From: G965216905 sp965216905
GTDB lineage: Bacteria > Actinomycetota > Acidimicrobiia > Spongiisociales > ZC4RG35
NCBI GenBank assembly: GCA_965216905.1
Contig: OZ244213.1
Location: 1,240,001-1,304,000 of the forward strand
DNA length: 64,000 nt
Reading direction: 5' to 3'
This document shows, one piece after another, positions 1-8,910 of the stretch. A program made the position numbers and the translations under genes. Under the pieces are notes generated by a model, which was given only the letters and a program-made list of their open reading frames with translations, made no database searches and had not been told where the DNA came from. Within the stretch, counting starts at the first letter, position 1, and each line of letters begins with the position of its first letter.

Positions 1-391
1 CCAACCCCAGCGACCTCAGTCCGTTGGCGAACCGGCCGACCTCGTCGGCGAGCTGACGATACGTGATGTCGCGTGTGTCGCCCGGCTCGCCGATCCAGTG
101 GTAGGCGACCTGATCGCCGTGGTCGTCCAGATGCCGGTCGAGGCAGTTGTACGAGACGTTGAGCACGCCGTCCTCGAACCACTTGTAGAAAGGCGGGTTG
201 GAATCGTCGAGGCCCTCGGTCGGCTCCTCGTACCACGTGATCCGCTGGAGCGCCTGCTGCTTCCAGAAGGCTTCGTAGTCGGCCTCGGCCTCCTCATGGA
301 TACCCGGCCGCGCGTTCGCCTGTGCGGCGAAGTCCGACGGGGGAGGAAAACTGCGATCTTCTCGCAGTAGGTTCTCGAGTGTCTCGCTCAC
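1..391 (-). CDS. acs: acetyl-CoA synthetase, N-terminal part (runs off left edge)
   Basis: Only the first 130 codons are present. They read as the N-terminus of AMP-forming acetyl-CoA synthetase, which activates acetate to acetyl-CoA through acetyl-adenylate. Family signatures seen are FWKQQALQRITWYEEP (about residues 42-57), the KWFEDGVLNVSYNCLDRHL stretch and then VAYHWIGEPGDTR followed by ITYRQL. In this family these form the acetyl-CoA synthetase N-domain and the beginning of the AMP-binding domain. The GTG start at 391 is preceded by a purine-rich GAGAGGAGA Shine-Dalgarno. The catalytic AMP-binding core lies outside the window, so activity cannot be judged. A related acyl-CoA synthetase (propionyl type) cannot be excluded from this fragment. 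Confidence 0.85.
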   Translation of the reverse strand, partial: MSETLENLLREDRSFPPPSDFAAQANARPGIHEEAEADYEAFWKQQALQRITWYEEPTEGLDDSNPPFYKWFEDGVLNVSYNCLDRHLDDHGDQVAYHWIGEPGDTRDITYRQLADEVGRFANGLRSLGL

Positions 392-520
392 GGCGGGTCT
401 CCTCTCCGCCCGCCGGACCGGCGGGCACCGGCTTTCGTTATCGACGACCAACCTTACGTCCCGTGCCGAAATCGAGCCATGTGACGGCCACTCGCCGGAG
501 GGCGCAGTAGGTTCTCCCAG

Positions 521-955
521 GTGCGGCCCGTCGTCTACACCCGGAAGGTTCGATACTCGGACACCGACGCCCAGGGCATCGTGTTCAATGCCAACTACCT
601 CCGCTATCTGGACGACGCCCAGACCGACATGTTCGAGGCGATGGGTCTGGGCGGGCTGATATTCCGTGATCGCGGCTTCGAATGGGTCGTCGCCCGAACC
701 GAGATCGACTACCGCTCGACCGCCACCCTCGGCGAAGTCCTGCGGACCGAGGTGCACGTATCCGACCGTGGCAATACCTCGTTCACCGTACGGGGGAGGA
801 TCGTCGTGGAGACCGAGGATCGAGTCGTGGCCGAATCCCGGCAGGTTCAGGTCGTCGTCGATGCGGTCTCGTTTCAACCGACACCGATTCCGGACTTCTT
901 CATCGATGCGATCACCGCGGTCCAGGGTGAGCCGCCCTCGGACGGCCGTCGATGA
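521..955 (+). CDS. acyl-CoA thioesterase, 4HBT hotdog family
   Basis: This 144-residue protein has the length and N-terminal signature of YbgC/FadM-type hotdog thioesterases. The segment RYSDTDAQGIVFNANYLRY (about residues 11-29) carries the DxDxxG motif whose second aspartate (Asp16 here) is the usual catalytic acid. Members hydrolyse acyl-CoA thioesters in the cytoplasm; the substrate cannot be told from sequence. A GTG start at 521 is used. It is the first gene of a tight three-gene run: its TGA overlaps the ATG of the HAD gene by 4 bases, suggesting translational coupling. Confidence 0.8.
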   Translation: MRPVVYTRKVRYSDTDAQGIVFNANYLRYLDDAQTDMFEAMGLGGLIFRDRGFEWVVARTEIDYRSTATLGEVLRTEVHVSDRGNTSFTVRGRIVVETEDRVVAESRQVQVVVDAVSFQPTPIPDFFIDAITAVQGEPPSDGRR

Positions 956-1623
956 AACCGGTGTTGATCTTCGACGTCAACGAGACGCTCCTCGACCTCG
1001 CGCCGATGCGGGCCGTCTTCACCGACCTGTTCGGCTCGCCCGAGCCGCTCGGCGAGTGGTTCGCCCGGCTGCTCCACGGCTCGCTCGTGGCCAACCACCT
1101 CGACGACTACCGGACGTTCGGTTCCATCGGTGTCCGGGCGCTCCTGGGGCTGGCCGCTCGCCGCGGGGTGGAACTCGACGAGGCGCAGGCGCGGGATGCG
1201 GCGGCGACCATCCGGGATCTCCCGCCACACCCGGAAGTGCCCGGTGCACTCGGTCGCCTCCACACGGCCGGATTCCGACTGGCGACGCTGACGAACGGCG
1301 ATCCCGAGGCGGTCGGCACCCAGCTCGCCAACGCATCCCTCGACCAGCTGATCGAGGCTGCGCTGAGCGTCGAAGCGAGCCGGCGCTTCAAACCGGACCC
1401 GGCGCCATACGTCTGGGCCTGCCGTCATCTGGACGTGCGCCCGGCGAATGCGATGCTGGTGGCCGCCCACGACTGGGACATCGCCGGAGCGCACCGAGTG
1501 GGCATGAAGACCGCCTTCGTGATGCGGCCGGGGGTGCGATGGAACCTCCCCGGGGAGCCTCCCGGACTCGTCGTCGAGGACCTCCTCGACCTGACCCGAC
1601 TACTGACGGAGGACGACACGTGA
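952..1623 (+). CDS. haloacid dehalogenase type II, HAD superfamily
   Basis: A 223-residue HAD hydrolase. Motif I is FDVNETLLD with the nucleophile Asp8. Arg39, motif II TNG (114-116), Lys147 in RRFKPDPAPY and the MLVAAHDWDIAGA segment with Asp176 match the (S)-2-haloacid dehalogenase subgroup rather than generic phosphatases. The family hydrolyses 2-haloacids to hydroxyacids with halide release. The substrate is inferred from subfamily only; a phosphatase role is possible. It overlaps both neighbours by 4 bases (ATGA upstream, GTGA downstream), so it is the middle gene of an operon with the thioesterase and nitroreductase genes. A haloalkane dehalogenase is encoded near 59.8 kb in the same window. 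Confidence 0.8.
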   Translation: MKPVLIFDVNETLLDLAPMRAVFTDLFGSPEPLGEWFARLLHGSLVANHLDDYRTFGSIGVRALLGLAARRGVELDEAQARDAAATIRDLPPHPEVPGALGRLHTAGFRLATLTNGDPEAVGTQLANASLDQLIEAALSVEASRRFKPDPAPYVWACRHLDVRPANAMLVAAHDWDIAGAHRVGMKTAFVMRPGVRWNLPGEPPGLVVEDLLDLTRLLTEDDT

Positions 1624-2141
1624 TTCACCCCTCGGAAGAAACCTATGCTTCATTGCTGGCCCTGCGAACGGTTCGAAGGTTCCGCTCTGAGCCGGTGGGC
1701 GAATCGGACCTCCATCGGATCCTCGAGGCCGGACGATGGACGGGCAGCGCCAAGAACCGGCAGGACTGGACCCTGCTCGTGCTCACCGAACGGGCCCGAA
1801 TCGATGAGCTGCGGGCGTGCGGCGACTTCACGATGCCGCTCGAAACGGCCACCGCAGTCCTCTGCCCCATCCGCCATCCGAGCGGCTACCCATGGGACAT
1901 GGGCAGGGTGTCGCAAAACCTGATGCTGGCCGCCGCGGCCATCGGGGTGGGCTCGTGCCCGGTGACCCTTCACGACGAAGACTGCGGTCGCGCCGTCCTG
2001 GGCATCCCCGACGACCACGAGTGCCGCATCGTCCTTGCGATGGGCTACGCCGACGAGACTGCCGAGCGGACCGTTCGGCGATCGAGTCCGCTCAGCGGTC
2101 GCAAACCGCTCGACGCCATCGTCCGGTTCGAGCGGTTCTGA
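1620..2141 (+). CDS. nitroreductase family protein
   Basis: A 173-residue protein starting at the GTG that overlaps the preceding TGA. LLALRTVRRFRSEPV near the N-terminus is the R-x-x-R-x-[FY] FMN-binding opening of nitroreductases. SAKNRQDWTLLV, then GRVSQNLMLAAAAIGVGSC and GIPDDHECRIVLAMGYA follow the usual order of the fold. These enzymes are FMN-dependent NAD(P)H oxidoreductases acting on nitro compounds, quinones or F420-linked substrates; this one cannot be assigned further. It is short for the family but complete. It abuts the convergent amidohydrolase gene with no gap. Confidence 0.8.
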   Translation: MIHPSEETYASLLALRTVRRFRSEPVGESDLHRILEAGRWTGSAKNRQDWTLLVLTERARIDELRACGDFTMPLETATAVLCPIRHPSGYPWDMGRVSQNLMLAAAAIGVGSCPVTLHDEDCGRAVLGIPDDHECRIVLAMGYADETAERTVRRSSPLSGRKPLDAIVRFERF

Positions 2142-3692
2142 TCAGCCCGGCCAGGGGGCGGGCTGGGAAGCGACTCGGTTGCCATGCTGCCAGGCGGCCA
2201 GCACCGACGTCTCCGCCGACCGTCCCACTCCTTCGGTGAGCGGATCCCGGTCGAGGACGGCGAACGAGGCGAGATCGCCCCGGCCGAACCCGCTGCGGAG
2301 ATACATGCCCACGGCGGTGTCGGCATCGAGGCTCTCGTCACGATTGAGCGTGTGCCGGCGTGCGGCGGCAATCGCCGTCCAGGGGTTGGGGTCTTCGACC
2401 GGGCAGTCCGAACCTCCGAGGAGCACGACCCCCGCCTCGTGCAGCGACCGGAACGGATACGTGAACTGGGTGCGCTGCGGACCAAGACGGTCGGGCACCC
2501 AATCGCCTTCACTGCGGAGGAATGACGGCTGCACCGAGGCAATCACACCGAGACGGGCCATCTGCTCGACCAATCCCCGACTCAAGACCGACGCATGCTC
2601 GACCCGCAACCGGTTCGGTTCCACGCCTTCGCCGACGAGCCGCTCGAACAGTGCGAGAACGGCGGTGTTCGCCCGATCACCGATCGCATGAATCGCCACC
2701 GAGCCGCCGAACTGCAGTGCCTTGTCGACCAGCGGACGCGAGCGAGTCGGATCCAGCCGGAGAATGCCATTGGTGCGCGGCCGATCCGAGAACGAGGCCC
2801 ACATCGCCGCCGTGTGGCCGCCGAGACTCCCGTCGGCAAAACCCTTCCATCCGCCGAAGCGGATGTTCGGTGGCGCGTCCTCGATCCGGCGAACGGCCGA
2901 TTCCAACTCGCCCACCGCTTCGGTGATGACGAACACCCGAATCGTGAGCGGCACCTCGGCCGCCACAGCCAGCAGATGATCCAACTCACCGCCGCCTCCG
3001 CACCACAGCGAACCGGAGGCGGTGACCATTGCATCGATCGATCCGATTCCGAGACCGGGCAACCCCGCGAGCACCGCGGTGAGCCGGCGCAGGTCCGGCT
3101 CCGGCCCCTCGGCCGCCAACCCCTCCGATATCAAACCGATGGCGGACTCCCGCAGGATGCCAGTCGGCCGGCCGTCGGCGTCCCGGTCGATGGTCCCTCC
3201 GGGAGGATCGGGTGTGCCCTGTCCGATTCCGACCCGCTGCAATGCGGCCGAGTTCGCCACCGCGATGTGACCGCAGTGCCGCTGGAGGACCAGCGGTCGC
3301 GACGGCTCGATCCGGTCGAGGGCGTGCCGGTCGGGCAGCCCGCCCTCCAGCCGGCCATCGTCGAGCCGGTTGCCGAAGATGGGACCGTGGGGCTGCGTCT
3401 GCCGATGGAGGTCGACCATCTCCGAGAGATGAGTGAGTGTGGATGCACCGCCAACCGACAGTCCGGCGAGGGTCTGCAGGTAGCCGAGCGGATGGAAGTG
3501 GCTGTCGGTGAGCATCGGAAAGACCACACCGCCGGGGAACGAGACCTCGGCCACGTCATGGCCTCGAAGATGGTCGGCCGGCCCGATGGCCTCGATGTAG
3601 CCATCCGCCAGCCGGATACCGGTCGCTCCATCGACCAGGTCCGGGGTCCGGATCGAGTCGACCATCAGCAGGGTCTTGAACCGGCTGGTCAC
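2142..3692 (-). CDS. amidohydrolase 3 family protein (YtcJ-like)
   Basis: A 516-residue metal-dependent amidohydrolase. The metal-binding HxH motif is in FPMLTDSHFHPLG (His65, His67). A later conserved segment GGWKGFADGSLGGHTAA supplies the lysine region. VAIHAIGDRANTAVL, RVEHASVL and LGGSDCPVEDPNP give the further histidine and aspartate ligands expected of the amidohydrolase_3 group. Members hydrolyse amide or imide bonds; the substrate is unknown. It begins at an ATG overlapping the stop of the upstream IMPase gene by 4 bases, so the two form an operon. Its stop abuts that of the convergent nitroreductase gene. Confidence 0.85.
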   Translation of the reverse strand: MTSRFKTLLMVDSIRTPDLVDGATGIRLADGYIEAIGPADHLRGHDVAEVSFPGGVVFPMLTDSHFHPLGYLQTLAGLSVGGASTLTHLSEMVDLHRQTQPHGPIFGNRLDDGRLEGGLPDRHALDRIEPSRPLVLQRHCGHIAVANSAALQRVGIGQGTPDPPGGTIDRDADGRPTGILRESAIGLISEGLAAEGPEPDLRRLTAVLAGLPGLGIGSIDAMVTASGSLWCGGGGELDHLLAVAAEVPLTIRVFVITEAVGELESAVRRIEDAPPNIRFGGWKGFADGSLGGHTAAMWASFSDRPRTNGILRLDPTRSRPLVDKALQFGGSVAIHAIGDRANTAVLALFERLVGEGVEPNRLRVEHASVLSRGLVEQMARLGVIASVQPSFLRSEGDWVPDRLGPQRTQFTYPFRSLHEAGVVLLGGSDCPVEDPNPWTAIAAARRHTLNRDESLDADTAVGMYLRSGFGRGDLASFAVLDRDPLTEGVGRSAETSVLAAWQHGNRVASQPAPWPG

Positions 3693-4462
3693 GGGCGTTC
3701 ACCCACGGTTTCGGTGAGTGCCGCGTGGAGGTGGCCGTTGGTGGCGATGATTCCCTGTTCTCCGAGCCGGTGAGGCGAGCCACGGTACCCGGAAACCGTC
3801 CCGCCGGCCTCACCCACCAGCGGAATTCCGGCGGCGACATCCCACGGTCCGAGCGCCGGCTCGAAGTAGCCATCGAGCCGCCCACAGGCGACCCACGCCA
3901 GGTCGAGCGCCGCCGATCCGCCGCGCCGGATTCCCTGCACCCGTCGGAGTGTCCGCCCCACCACGTCCGAATACTCGGCCGCTCGCTCTTGTCGGTCGTA
4001 GGGGAAACCGGTGGCAACCAGCGCTTCGGTGAGCGTCGCAGTGTCCGACACGCCGATGGCCCGTCCGTCCAACGTGACTCCCGAACCTCGTTCGACCGCA
4101 AAGACCTCATCACGCCAGACGTCGTGGATGACTCCCACCAGTGGCTCGTCGCCATCCCACGCGGCAATCGAGACGGCCACGTGCGGAACCCCGTGGACGT
4201 AGTTGACCGTTCCGTCCAGCGGGTCGATGAACCAGACCCGCCCAGTTCCCCGGGCACCTCCCCGTTCCTCTCCGACGAGGCGATCGTCGGGACGGTTCGT
4301 ACGAATGACGGAGACGATGGCCTCCTCGGCTGCTCGGTCGACCTCCGTCACCGGATCCACCGCACCCTTGAACGACGTTTCGACGGAGCCTCCGCCGCCG
4401 GCACGGATGATCTCGGCGGCGACGGCGGCCGCGGCGATCGCGACATCGAGGTCGATGGGCAC
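3689..4462 (-). CDS. inositol monophosphatase family protein
   Basis: A 257-residue Mg-dependent sugar phosphatase of the IMPase/SuhB/HisN group. Metal ligands are visible in order: VGEERGG (Glu65-Glu66), FIDPLDGTVNYVHG (Asp80, Asp83) and GPWDVAAGIPL (Asp208). KGAVDPVTEVD at 32-42 is the usual N-terminal motif. The family dephosphorylates myo-inositol-1-phosphate, histidinol-phosphate or fructose-1,6-bisphosphate; the true substrate is not decidable here. In actinobacteria such enzymes supply inositol for phosphatidylinositol or mycothiol. The gene is divergent from the N-acyltransferase-like gene and coupled by a 4-base overlap to the amidohydrolase gene. Confidence 0.85.
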   Translation of the reverse strand: MPIDLDVAIAAAAVAAEIIRAGGGGSVETSFKGAVDPVTEVDRAAEEAIVSVIRTNRPDDRLVGEERGGARGTGRVWFIDPLDGTVNYVHGVPHVAVSIAAWDGDEPLVGVIHDVWRDEVFAVERGSGVTLDGRAIGVSDTATLTEALVATGFPYDRQERAAEYSDVVGRTLRRVQGIRRGGSAALDLAWVACGRLDGYFEPALGPWDVAAGIPLVGEAGGTVSGYRGSPHRLGEQGIIATNGHLHAALTETVGERP

Positions 4463-4535
4463 ACGGGGACCCTACCCGGGACCTCGCGGTCCCGATCCGT
4501 TCCGGGTCGGCGGCACTCGATGCGAGAATCACTGG

Positions 4536-6002
4536 GTGCGGTCCTCCCTCATCGCGCTGGCTCTCGGGCTCGTCAACGTCCTGGCGTTCCCGCCGTATGG
4601 CCACGGATGGCTCGTCATCCCGGTGATGACGGGCCTGCTGTGGCTGCTCCGAACCGCCGGTTCGCACCGGCGGGCAGCCGGGGTCGGGGCAGCGTTCGGC
4701 GTTGGCTTCTTCGGCGCTCTGTTTCCGTGGATCGCCGAGCTGGGGTTGGTGGCCTTCATCCCCCTGCTCCTCAGCCAGACATTGTTCACCACCGGATACG
4801 GTCTCGGCCTCCACCTGGCTCGAAGTCGACCACCGGGAGTGTGGACGATCTGCGCCGTCGGCGGATGGGCCCTGGTCGAGTGGCTGCGAACTCGGGTCCC
4901 GTTCGGCGGATTCGGATGGGGGCTGGTGGGTCTTCCCGCCGGGGAGTACGCCTCCCTCCGGCCGATGACCGCCTGGGTCGGGATCTCTGGATGGTCGGTC
5001 GTCATCGTGACGGTGAGCGCGCTCCTGGCATGGCTGATCACCGAGCGCACGCGAACCGCACTGGTCGCGCTGGTCGGTGCGGTGGCGGCGGTGGCCGTGG
5101 CGGCGGTGGTGGCCTTCCAGACGGTCTCCTGGCCGGGAGGAGAAACCGTCCGGGTCGCCATCGTCCAGGGCAGCTCGCCCTGCCCGGGCACGCACTGCGC
5201 CGACGAGCAGCGCCTCACCTACGAGTCCCACCTCCAACTGACCCGTTCCATCGAGCCGGGAACCGTCGACCTGGTGGTGTGGGCGGAGAGTGCCCTGTGG
5301 TTTCGGTCCGACCCGGCCGAGGACCCCGAGGTGGGAAGCGATCTCGCCGCCGAGGCCGAGCGGCTGGGAGCCACCCTCATGGCGGGCGCGGATCGACCCG
5401 ATGGTGACGATGCATTCATTCGAACCAACACCGTGTTCGGCGAGAACGGAACACTGGTCGGCGAGTACCGGAAGACCCACCCGGTTCCGTTCGGTGAGTA
5501 TGTGCCCTTCCGACCGCTCTTCGACTGGATTCCGGCCCTCTCCCAGGTTCCGAGGGACATGGTGCGCGGCCCGGGTCCGGTCCGATTCGATACCGGGTTT
5601 GGACCGTTCGGCTCGGTGATCTCTTTCGAGGGAAGCTTCGCCCGATATCCCCGATCGACGGTCTCGGCGGGTGCCGACCTGCTGGTCGTCGCCACCAGTC
5701 AGAACAGCTATCCATACTCGCACGCGTCGGCCCAACTGATCGGAATCACTCGGATGCACGCGGCCGCCCTCGGAGTCGACGTGGTCCACGCCGCCATCAC
5801 CGGACGGTCGGCCATCATCGGCGATGGCGGGGTGATTCGAGCTCAGACGGACCTGGTGGAGCCCACGGTTCTCTACGGGGAAGTCCGGATGCGAGACGAT
5901 GGCCCGACGCCGTATGCCGCGGCCGGGGACTGGCTCCAGGTGCTGGCGGTGGCCGCGGTGCTCGCAGTCGCCCTGCGACGTCTTCAGCAGCTCGATTTCT
6001 GA
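4536..6002 (+). CDS. lnt: apolipoprotein N-acyltransferase homologue with Cys-to-Ser at the catalytic position
   Basis: A 488-residue protein: about six hydrophobic N-terminal segments (residues 5-195), then a nitrilase-like (carbon-nitrogen hydrolase) domain (205-460). Lnt adds the third acyl chain to the N-terminal Cys of lipoproteins at the outer face of the membrane using a Glu-Lys-Cys triad. Here VVWAESALW supplies Glu251 and EYRKTHPVPFGEY supplies Lys313. The segment aligned with the E. coli nucleophile (VICYE) reads VISFEGSF, with Ser363 encoded by TCT. The enzyme may therefore be inactive, may use serine, or may do something else; streptomycetes are known to carry Lnt paralogues of unequal activity. 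The start is the GTG at 4536, giving an N-terminus that opens directly into the first membrane segment. Confidence 0.8.
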   Translation: MRSSLIALALGLVNVLAFPPYGHGWLVIPVMTGLLWLLRTAGSHRRAAGVGAAFGVGFFGALFPWIAELGLVAFIPLLLSQTLFTTGYGLGLHLARSRPPGVWTICAVGGWALVEWLRTRVPFGGFGWGLVGLPAGEYASLRPMTAWVGISGWSVVIVTVSALLAWLITERTRTALVALVGAVAAVAVAAVVAFQTVSWPGGETVRVAIVQGSSPCPGTHCADEQRLTYESHLQLTRSIEPGTVDLVVWAESALWFRSDPAEDPEVGSDLAAEAERLGATLMAGADRPDGDDAFIRTNTVFGENGTLVGEYRKTHPVPFGEYVPFRPLFDWIPALSQVPRDMVRGPGPVRFDTGFGPFGSVISFEGSFARYPRSTVSAGADLLVVATSQNSYPYSHASAQLIGITRMHAAALGVDVVHAAITGRSAIIGDGGVIRAQTDLVEPTVLYGEVRMRDDGPTPYAAAGDWLQVLAVAAVLAVALRRLQQLDF

Positions 6003-6072
6003 CACGCCGGGCGGTGACGAGCCGGAATCCCGGCGGGGTGGCCAACCGAGGGGTTCGACCTATCGTGACGGC

Positions 6073-8013
6073 ATGGCCTACGACTACGCATCGGCAACCG
6101 CCGCGTCCATCGAGAGCGAAGCGGCGTCGGCGATCGCCGACGCCGACGTCCTCGTCTCCGGGCTGTTGGAGTCGGAGCCGAGCTACGGCGGGACGCTGGG
6201 TGTTCTCGACCAGATCGCCGATCGGTTGGGTCGTGTGTGGGGCGAGACGGCGTTTCTGGGTTACGTCCACCCCGACGCAAGTGTCCGGGAAGCGGGTCGC
6301 CGGGTCGAGGAACAGCTCGCCAAGTGGAGTGTGGCGCTGGCCTTCCGTGACGACGTCTACGACACGGTACGGCGGTTTGCAGAGACGACCGAGGCCGCCG
6401 CCCTCGACGGTGAGCAGGCGCGCCTCCTCGAGTTCACGCTTCGCGATTTCCGAAAGGCGGGCCATGACCTGGATCCCGACGATCGCCGGCGCCTCCAGGA
6501 ACTGAACGAGCGGCTCGTCGAGCTCGGAGTGGCTTTCGAGCGCAACATCGCCGAAGACCAGTCCCGGCTCCTGCTCACACCCGACCGCACGGCCGGCCTG
6601 CCCGAAGGCTTCACCGACGGGTTGGAGCCCGATCCTCAGTCCGACGGATGGTGGGTCACGATGGCCTACCCACACGTCATCCCGATCCTCGACAACGCCG
6701 AGGATCGGGACCTGCGCCGGGAGGTGTATCGACTCTTCAACAACCGGGCATCCGACTCCAATCGGGAGGTGCTCGAGGAGGCGGTCGCCATCCGGGAAGA
6801 GATCGCCCGCCTGTTCGACTGTGCGTCCTGGGCTCAGCACAAGCTCGAAGACCAGATGGCATCGACGCCGGAGCGTGTCCATGCGTTCTACGACGACCTC
6901 CGGGCTCCGCTGACGGAGGCGGCCCGAGATGAGATCGACCGAATGCGTGACCTGCTGGCCGCCGACACCGGCGAGGAAGTGCTTCAGGTGTACGACTGGC
7001 GGTACTACGACACCCAACTCCGGAAACGCGACTACGGCGTGGACCAGTCCGAAGTGGCGGCCTACTTCCCGCTTGCACGAGTGCTCGACGGCATCCTCGA
7101 CATCACGGGCGAGGCATTCGATCTCGACTACGTGCGAGTGAAACCTCCGGTTTGGCACCCCGACGTCTCCACGTATGAGATCCGGGATCGCCCGACCGGC
7201 GAACGTATCGGGCACTTCCATATGGATTTGTATCCTCGAGAAGGCAAGTACAGCCATGCCGCCGCGTTTCCCCTGGTCCCGGGACGCCGGCGCGAAGACG
7301 GTTCCTACCAGCAACCGGTGTCGGCGATCGTCGCCAACTTCACGAAACCGACCGATACCAGACCATCGCTCCTCCTCCACTCGGAGGTGCTCACCTTCTT
7401 CCACGAGTTCGGCCACATCCTCCACCAGACCCTGACCCGCGCCGAGCTCACCCGGTTCGCCGGCACCTCGACCGAGCGAGACTTCGTCGAGGCGCCTTCC
7501 CAGATCATGGAGCATTGGGTGTGGCAGCCGACCGTGTTGGCCCGGTTCGCCCGTCACCACCAAACCGGCGAGCCGATCCCCGACGAACTGGTTGCCAAGC
7601 TGGTGAAGGCTCGGCGGCTCAACGTCGCAATCACCAAGCTGCGCCAGATGCAGTTCGGTCTTCTCGACATGACGCTCCACGGTCCCGCCCGTCGGAAGGA
7701 TCTGGACGCCATCGTGCGAGACACGACTGCGCTGTCGTTGTTCCCCTTCGTGGAGGGCACCTTCTACCCGGCCAGTTTTGGCCATCTGATGGGCGGTTAC
7801 GACGCCGGCTACTACGGCTACCTGTGGGCGGAGGTCTACGGGGACGACATGTTCTCCCGGTTCGACGGCGGGGTCGATCCCGAGGTCGGCCGGGCCTACC
7901 GCACCGAGATCCTCGAACGGGGCGGCACCCGGGATGCCCTCGAGCACATCCGCGCCTTCCTCGGCCGGGAGCCCAGCAACCGGGCGTTCCTGGACAAGCT
8001 CGGAATCGACTGA
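6073..8013 (+). CDS. M3 family metallopeptidase (oligopeptidase)
   Basis: A 646-residue zinc oligopeptidase of the M3A (thimet/Dcp/oligopeptidase A) type. The zinc motif is HEFGH at 444-448 (TFFHEFGHILHQTL), with the third ligand Glu473 in DFVEAPSQIMEHW. HFHMDLYPREGKYSHAA and GYYGYLWAEVYGDDMF are typical substrate-site segments of the family. It cleaves short cytoplasmic peptides; no signal peptide is visible. Length is slightly below the 680 residues usual for Dcp/PrlC. The ATG at 6073 opens the protein as MAYDYASATAAS; it is a single-gene unit facing the LLM gene convergently. Confidence 0.88.
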   Translation: MAYDYASATAASIESEAASAIADADVLVSGLLESEPSYGGTLGVLDQIADRLGRVWGETAFLGYVHPDASVREAGRRVEEQLAKWSVALAFRDDVYDTVRRFAETTEAAALDGEQARLLEFTLRDFRKAGHDLDPDDRRRLQELNERLVELGVAFERNIAEDQSRLLLTPDRTAGLPEGFTDGLEPDPQSDGWWVTMAYPHVIPILDNAEDRDLRREVYRLFNNRASDSNREVLEEAVAIREEIARLFDCASWAQHKLEDQMASTPERVHAFYDDLRAPLTEAARDEIDRMRDLLAADTGEEVLQVYDWRYYDTQLRKRDYGVDQSEVAAYFPLARVLDGILDITGEAFDLDYVRVKPPVWHPDVSTYEIRDRPTGERIGHFHMDLYPREGKYSHAAAFPLVPGRRREDGSYQQPVSAIVANFTKPTDTRPSLLLHSEVLTFFHEFGHILHQTLTRAELTRFAGTSTERDFVEAPSQIMEHWVWQPTVLARFARHHQTGEPIPDELVAKLVKARRLNVAITKLRQMQFGLLDMTLHGPARRKDLDAIVRDTTALSLFPFVEGTFYPASFGHLMGGYDAGYYGYLWAEVYGDDMFSRFDGGVDPEVGRAYRTEILERGGTRDALEHIRAFLGREPSNRAFLDKLGID

Positions 8014-8033
8014 GCCGGGAGGCCGGCCGGCTC
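8012..8033. terminator. possible GC hairpin between convergent genes
   Basis: A 7-bp perfect inverted repeat (GAGCCGG / CCGGCTC, 8-nt loop) sits on the stop codon of the M3 peptidase gene, in the gap before the convergent LLM gene. No T-run follows, so it is at best a weak or Rho-assisted terminator. Confidence 0.3.
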
Positions 8034-8076
8034 GTACCCATCGAAGGCGCCGCCTGGCCCACCGGCTGCCTCCGGG

Positions 8077-8910
8077 TCAGCGTGCCCTATCCAGCGCTCG
8101 AGCCAGCGTCCCGAGAACGGTCGGATCGTGTGGTGGGGGGAGGTAGACGATCACATGGTCCGCGCCGTCGGCGACCGCCGCGGCCACGCGGGCCGCGGTC
8201 GCGTTCGGGTCGTCCGTCGCCCGCACCTGGGTCGACACCTCAACGGTCGTCGGGTCCCGCCCGATCGCACGACACGCCTCGTGGAGCACGGCGATCTTGC
8301 GACGGAAGTGCTCGTCGTGGGACGGATAGTTCCAGTGGTCCGCCCACCGGGCGGCAGCCGGGATCAGCCGCTGCTCGCCCCTGCCACCCACGACGATCGG
8401 TGGTCGCGGTCGCTGAAGCGGCTTGGGGTTGCAGTAGGCGCCGGCCAGCCGATAGTGCCGGCCTTCGAAATCGACCGACTCTTCGGTCAACAGGCGGTGG
8501 ATGACCTCCAGCCCCTCCTCGAACATGTCGAAGCGTCGGCCCAGCGGTGGAAGCTCGATGCCGTACGCCCGGTGCTCGGGTTCGAACCATCCCGCCCCCA
8601 GGCCAATCTCGAGGCGTCCGCCCGACACGTGGTCCAGCGTGGCGGCGATCTTGGCGTGCACCGCCGGATGTCGGTAGGTGTTCGACGCCACCATCAGACC
8701 CACCCGGATCCGGCTGGTCAGGGCGGCCAGAGCCGACAGCACGGTCCAGGCCTCGAAGCAGTCGCCGTCGTCGTTCCCTCCGAGAGGGTAGAAGTGGTCA
8801 AAGGCCCAACATGCGAAGAATTGCTCGATCCGGTCCGCCTCGGTCCAGAAATCGACGAGGTTCGGCCAGGTGGTCTCCTGCTGGGCGGTCTTGACCGACA
8901 GCCGCGTCAC
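8077..8910 (-). CDS. LLM class F420-dependent oxidoreductase
   Basis: A 277-residue luciferase-like monooxygenase-fold protein. AFDHFYPLGG (residues 36-45), RIRVGLMVASNTYRHPAV (67-84), DHVSGGRLEIGLGAGW and the C-terminal PPIVVGGRGEQRLIPAAARWAD are characteristic of the actinobacterial F420-dependent branch of this superfamily. The enzyme probably uses reduced F420 or FMN to reduce an unknown substrate in the cytoplasm. The gene is coupled to rraA-like upstream by a 4-base overlap, but the products have no obvious joint pathway. Confidence 0.85.
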   Translation of the reverse strand: MTRLSVKTAQQETTWPNLVDFWTEADRIEQFFACWAFDHFYPLGGNDDGDCFEAWTVLSALAALTSRIRVGLMVASNTYRHPAVHAKIAATLDHVSGGRLEIGLGAGWFEPEHRAYGIELPPLGRRFDMFEEGLEVIHRLLTEESVDFEGRHYRLAGAYCNPKPLQRPRPPIVVGGRGEQRLIPAAARWADHWNYPSHDEHFRRKIAVLHEACRAIGRDPTTVEVSTQVRATDDPNATAARVAAAVADGADHVIVYLPPPHDPTVLGTLARALDRAR

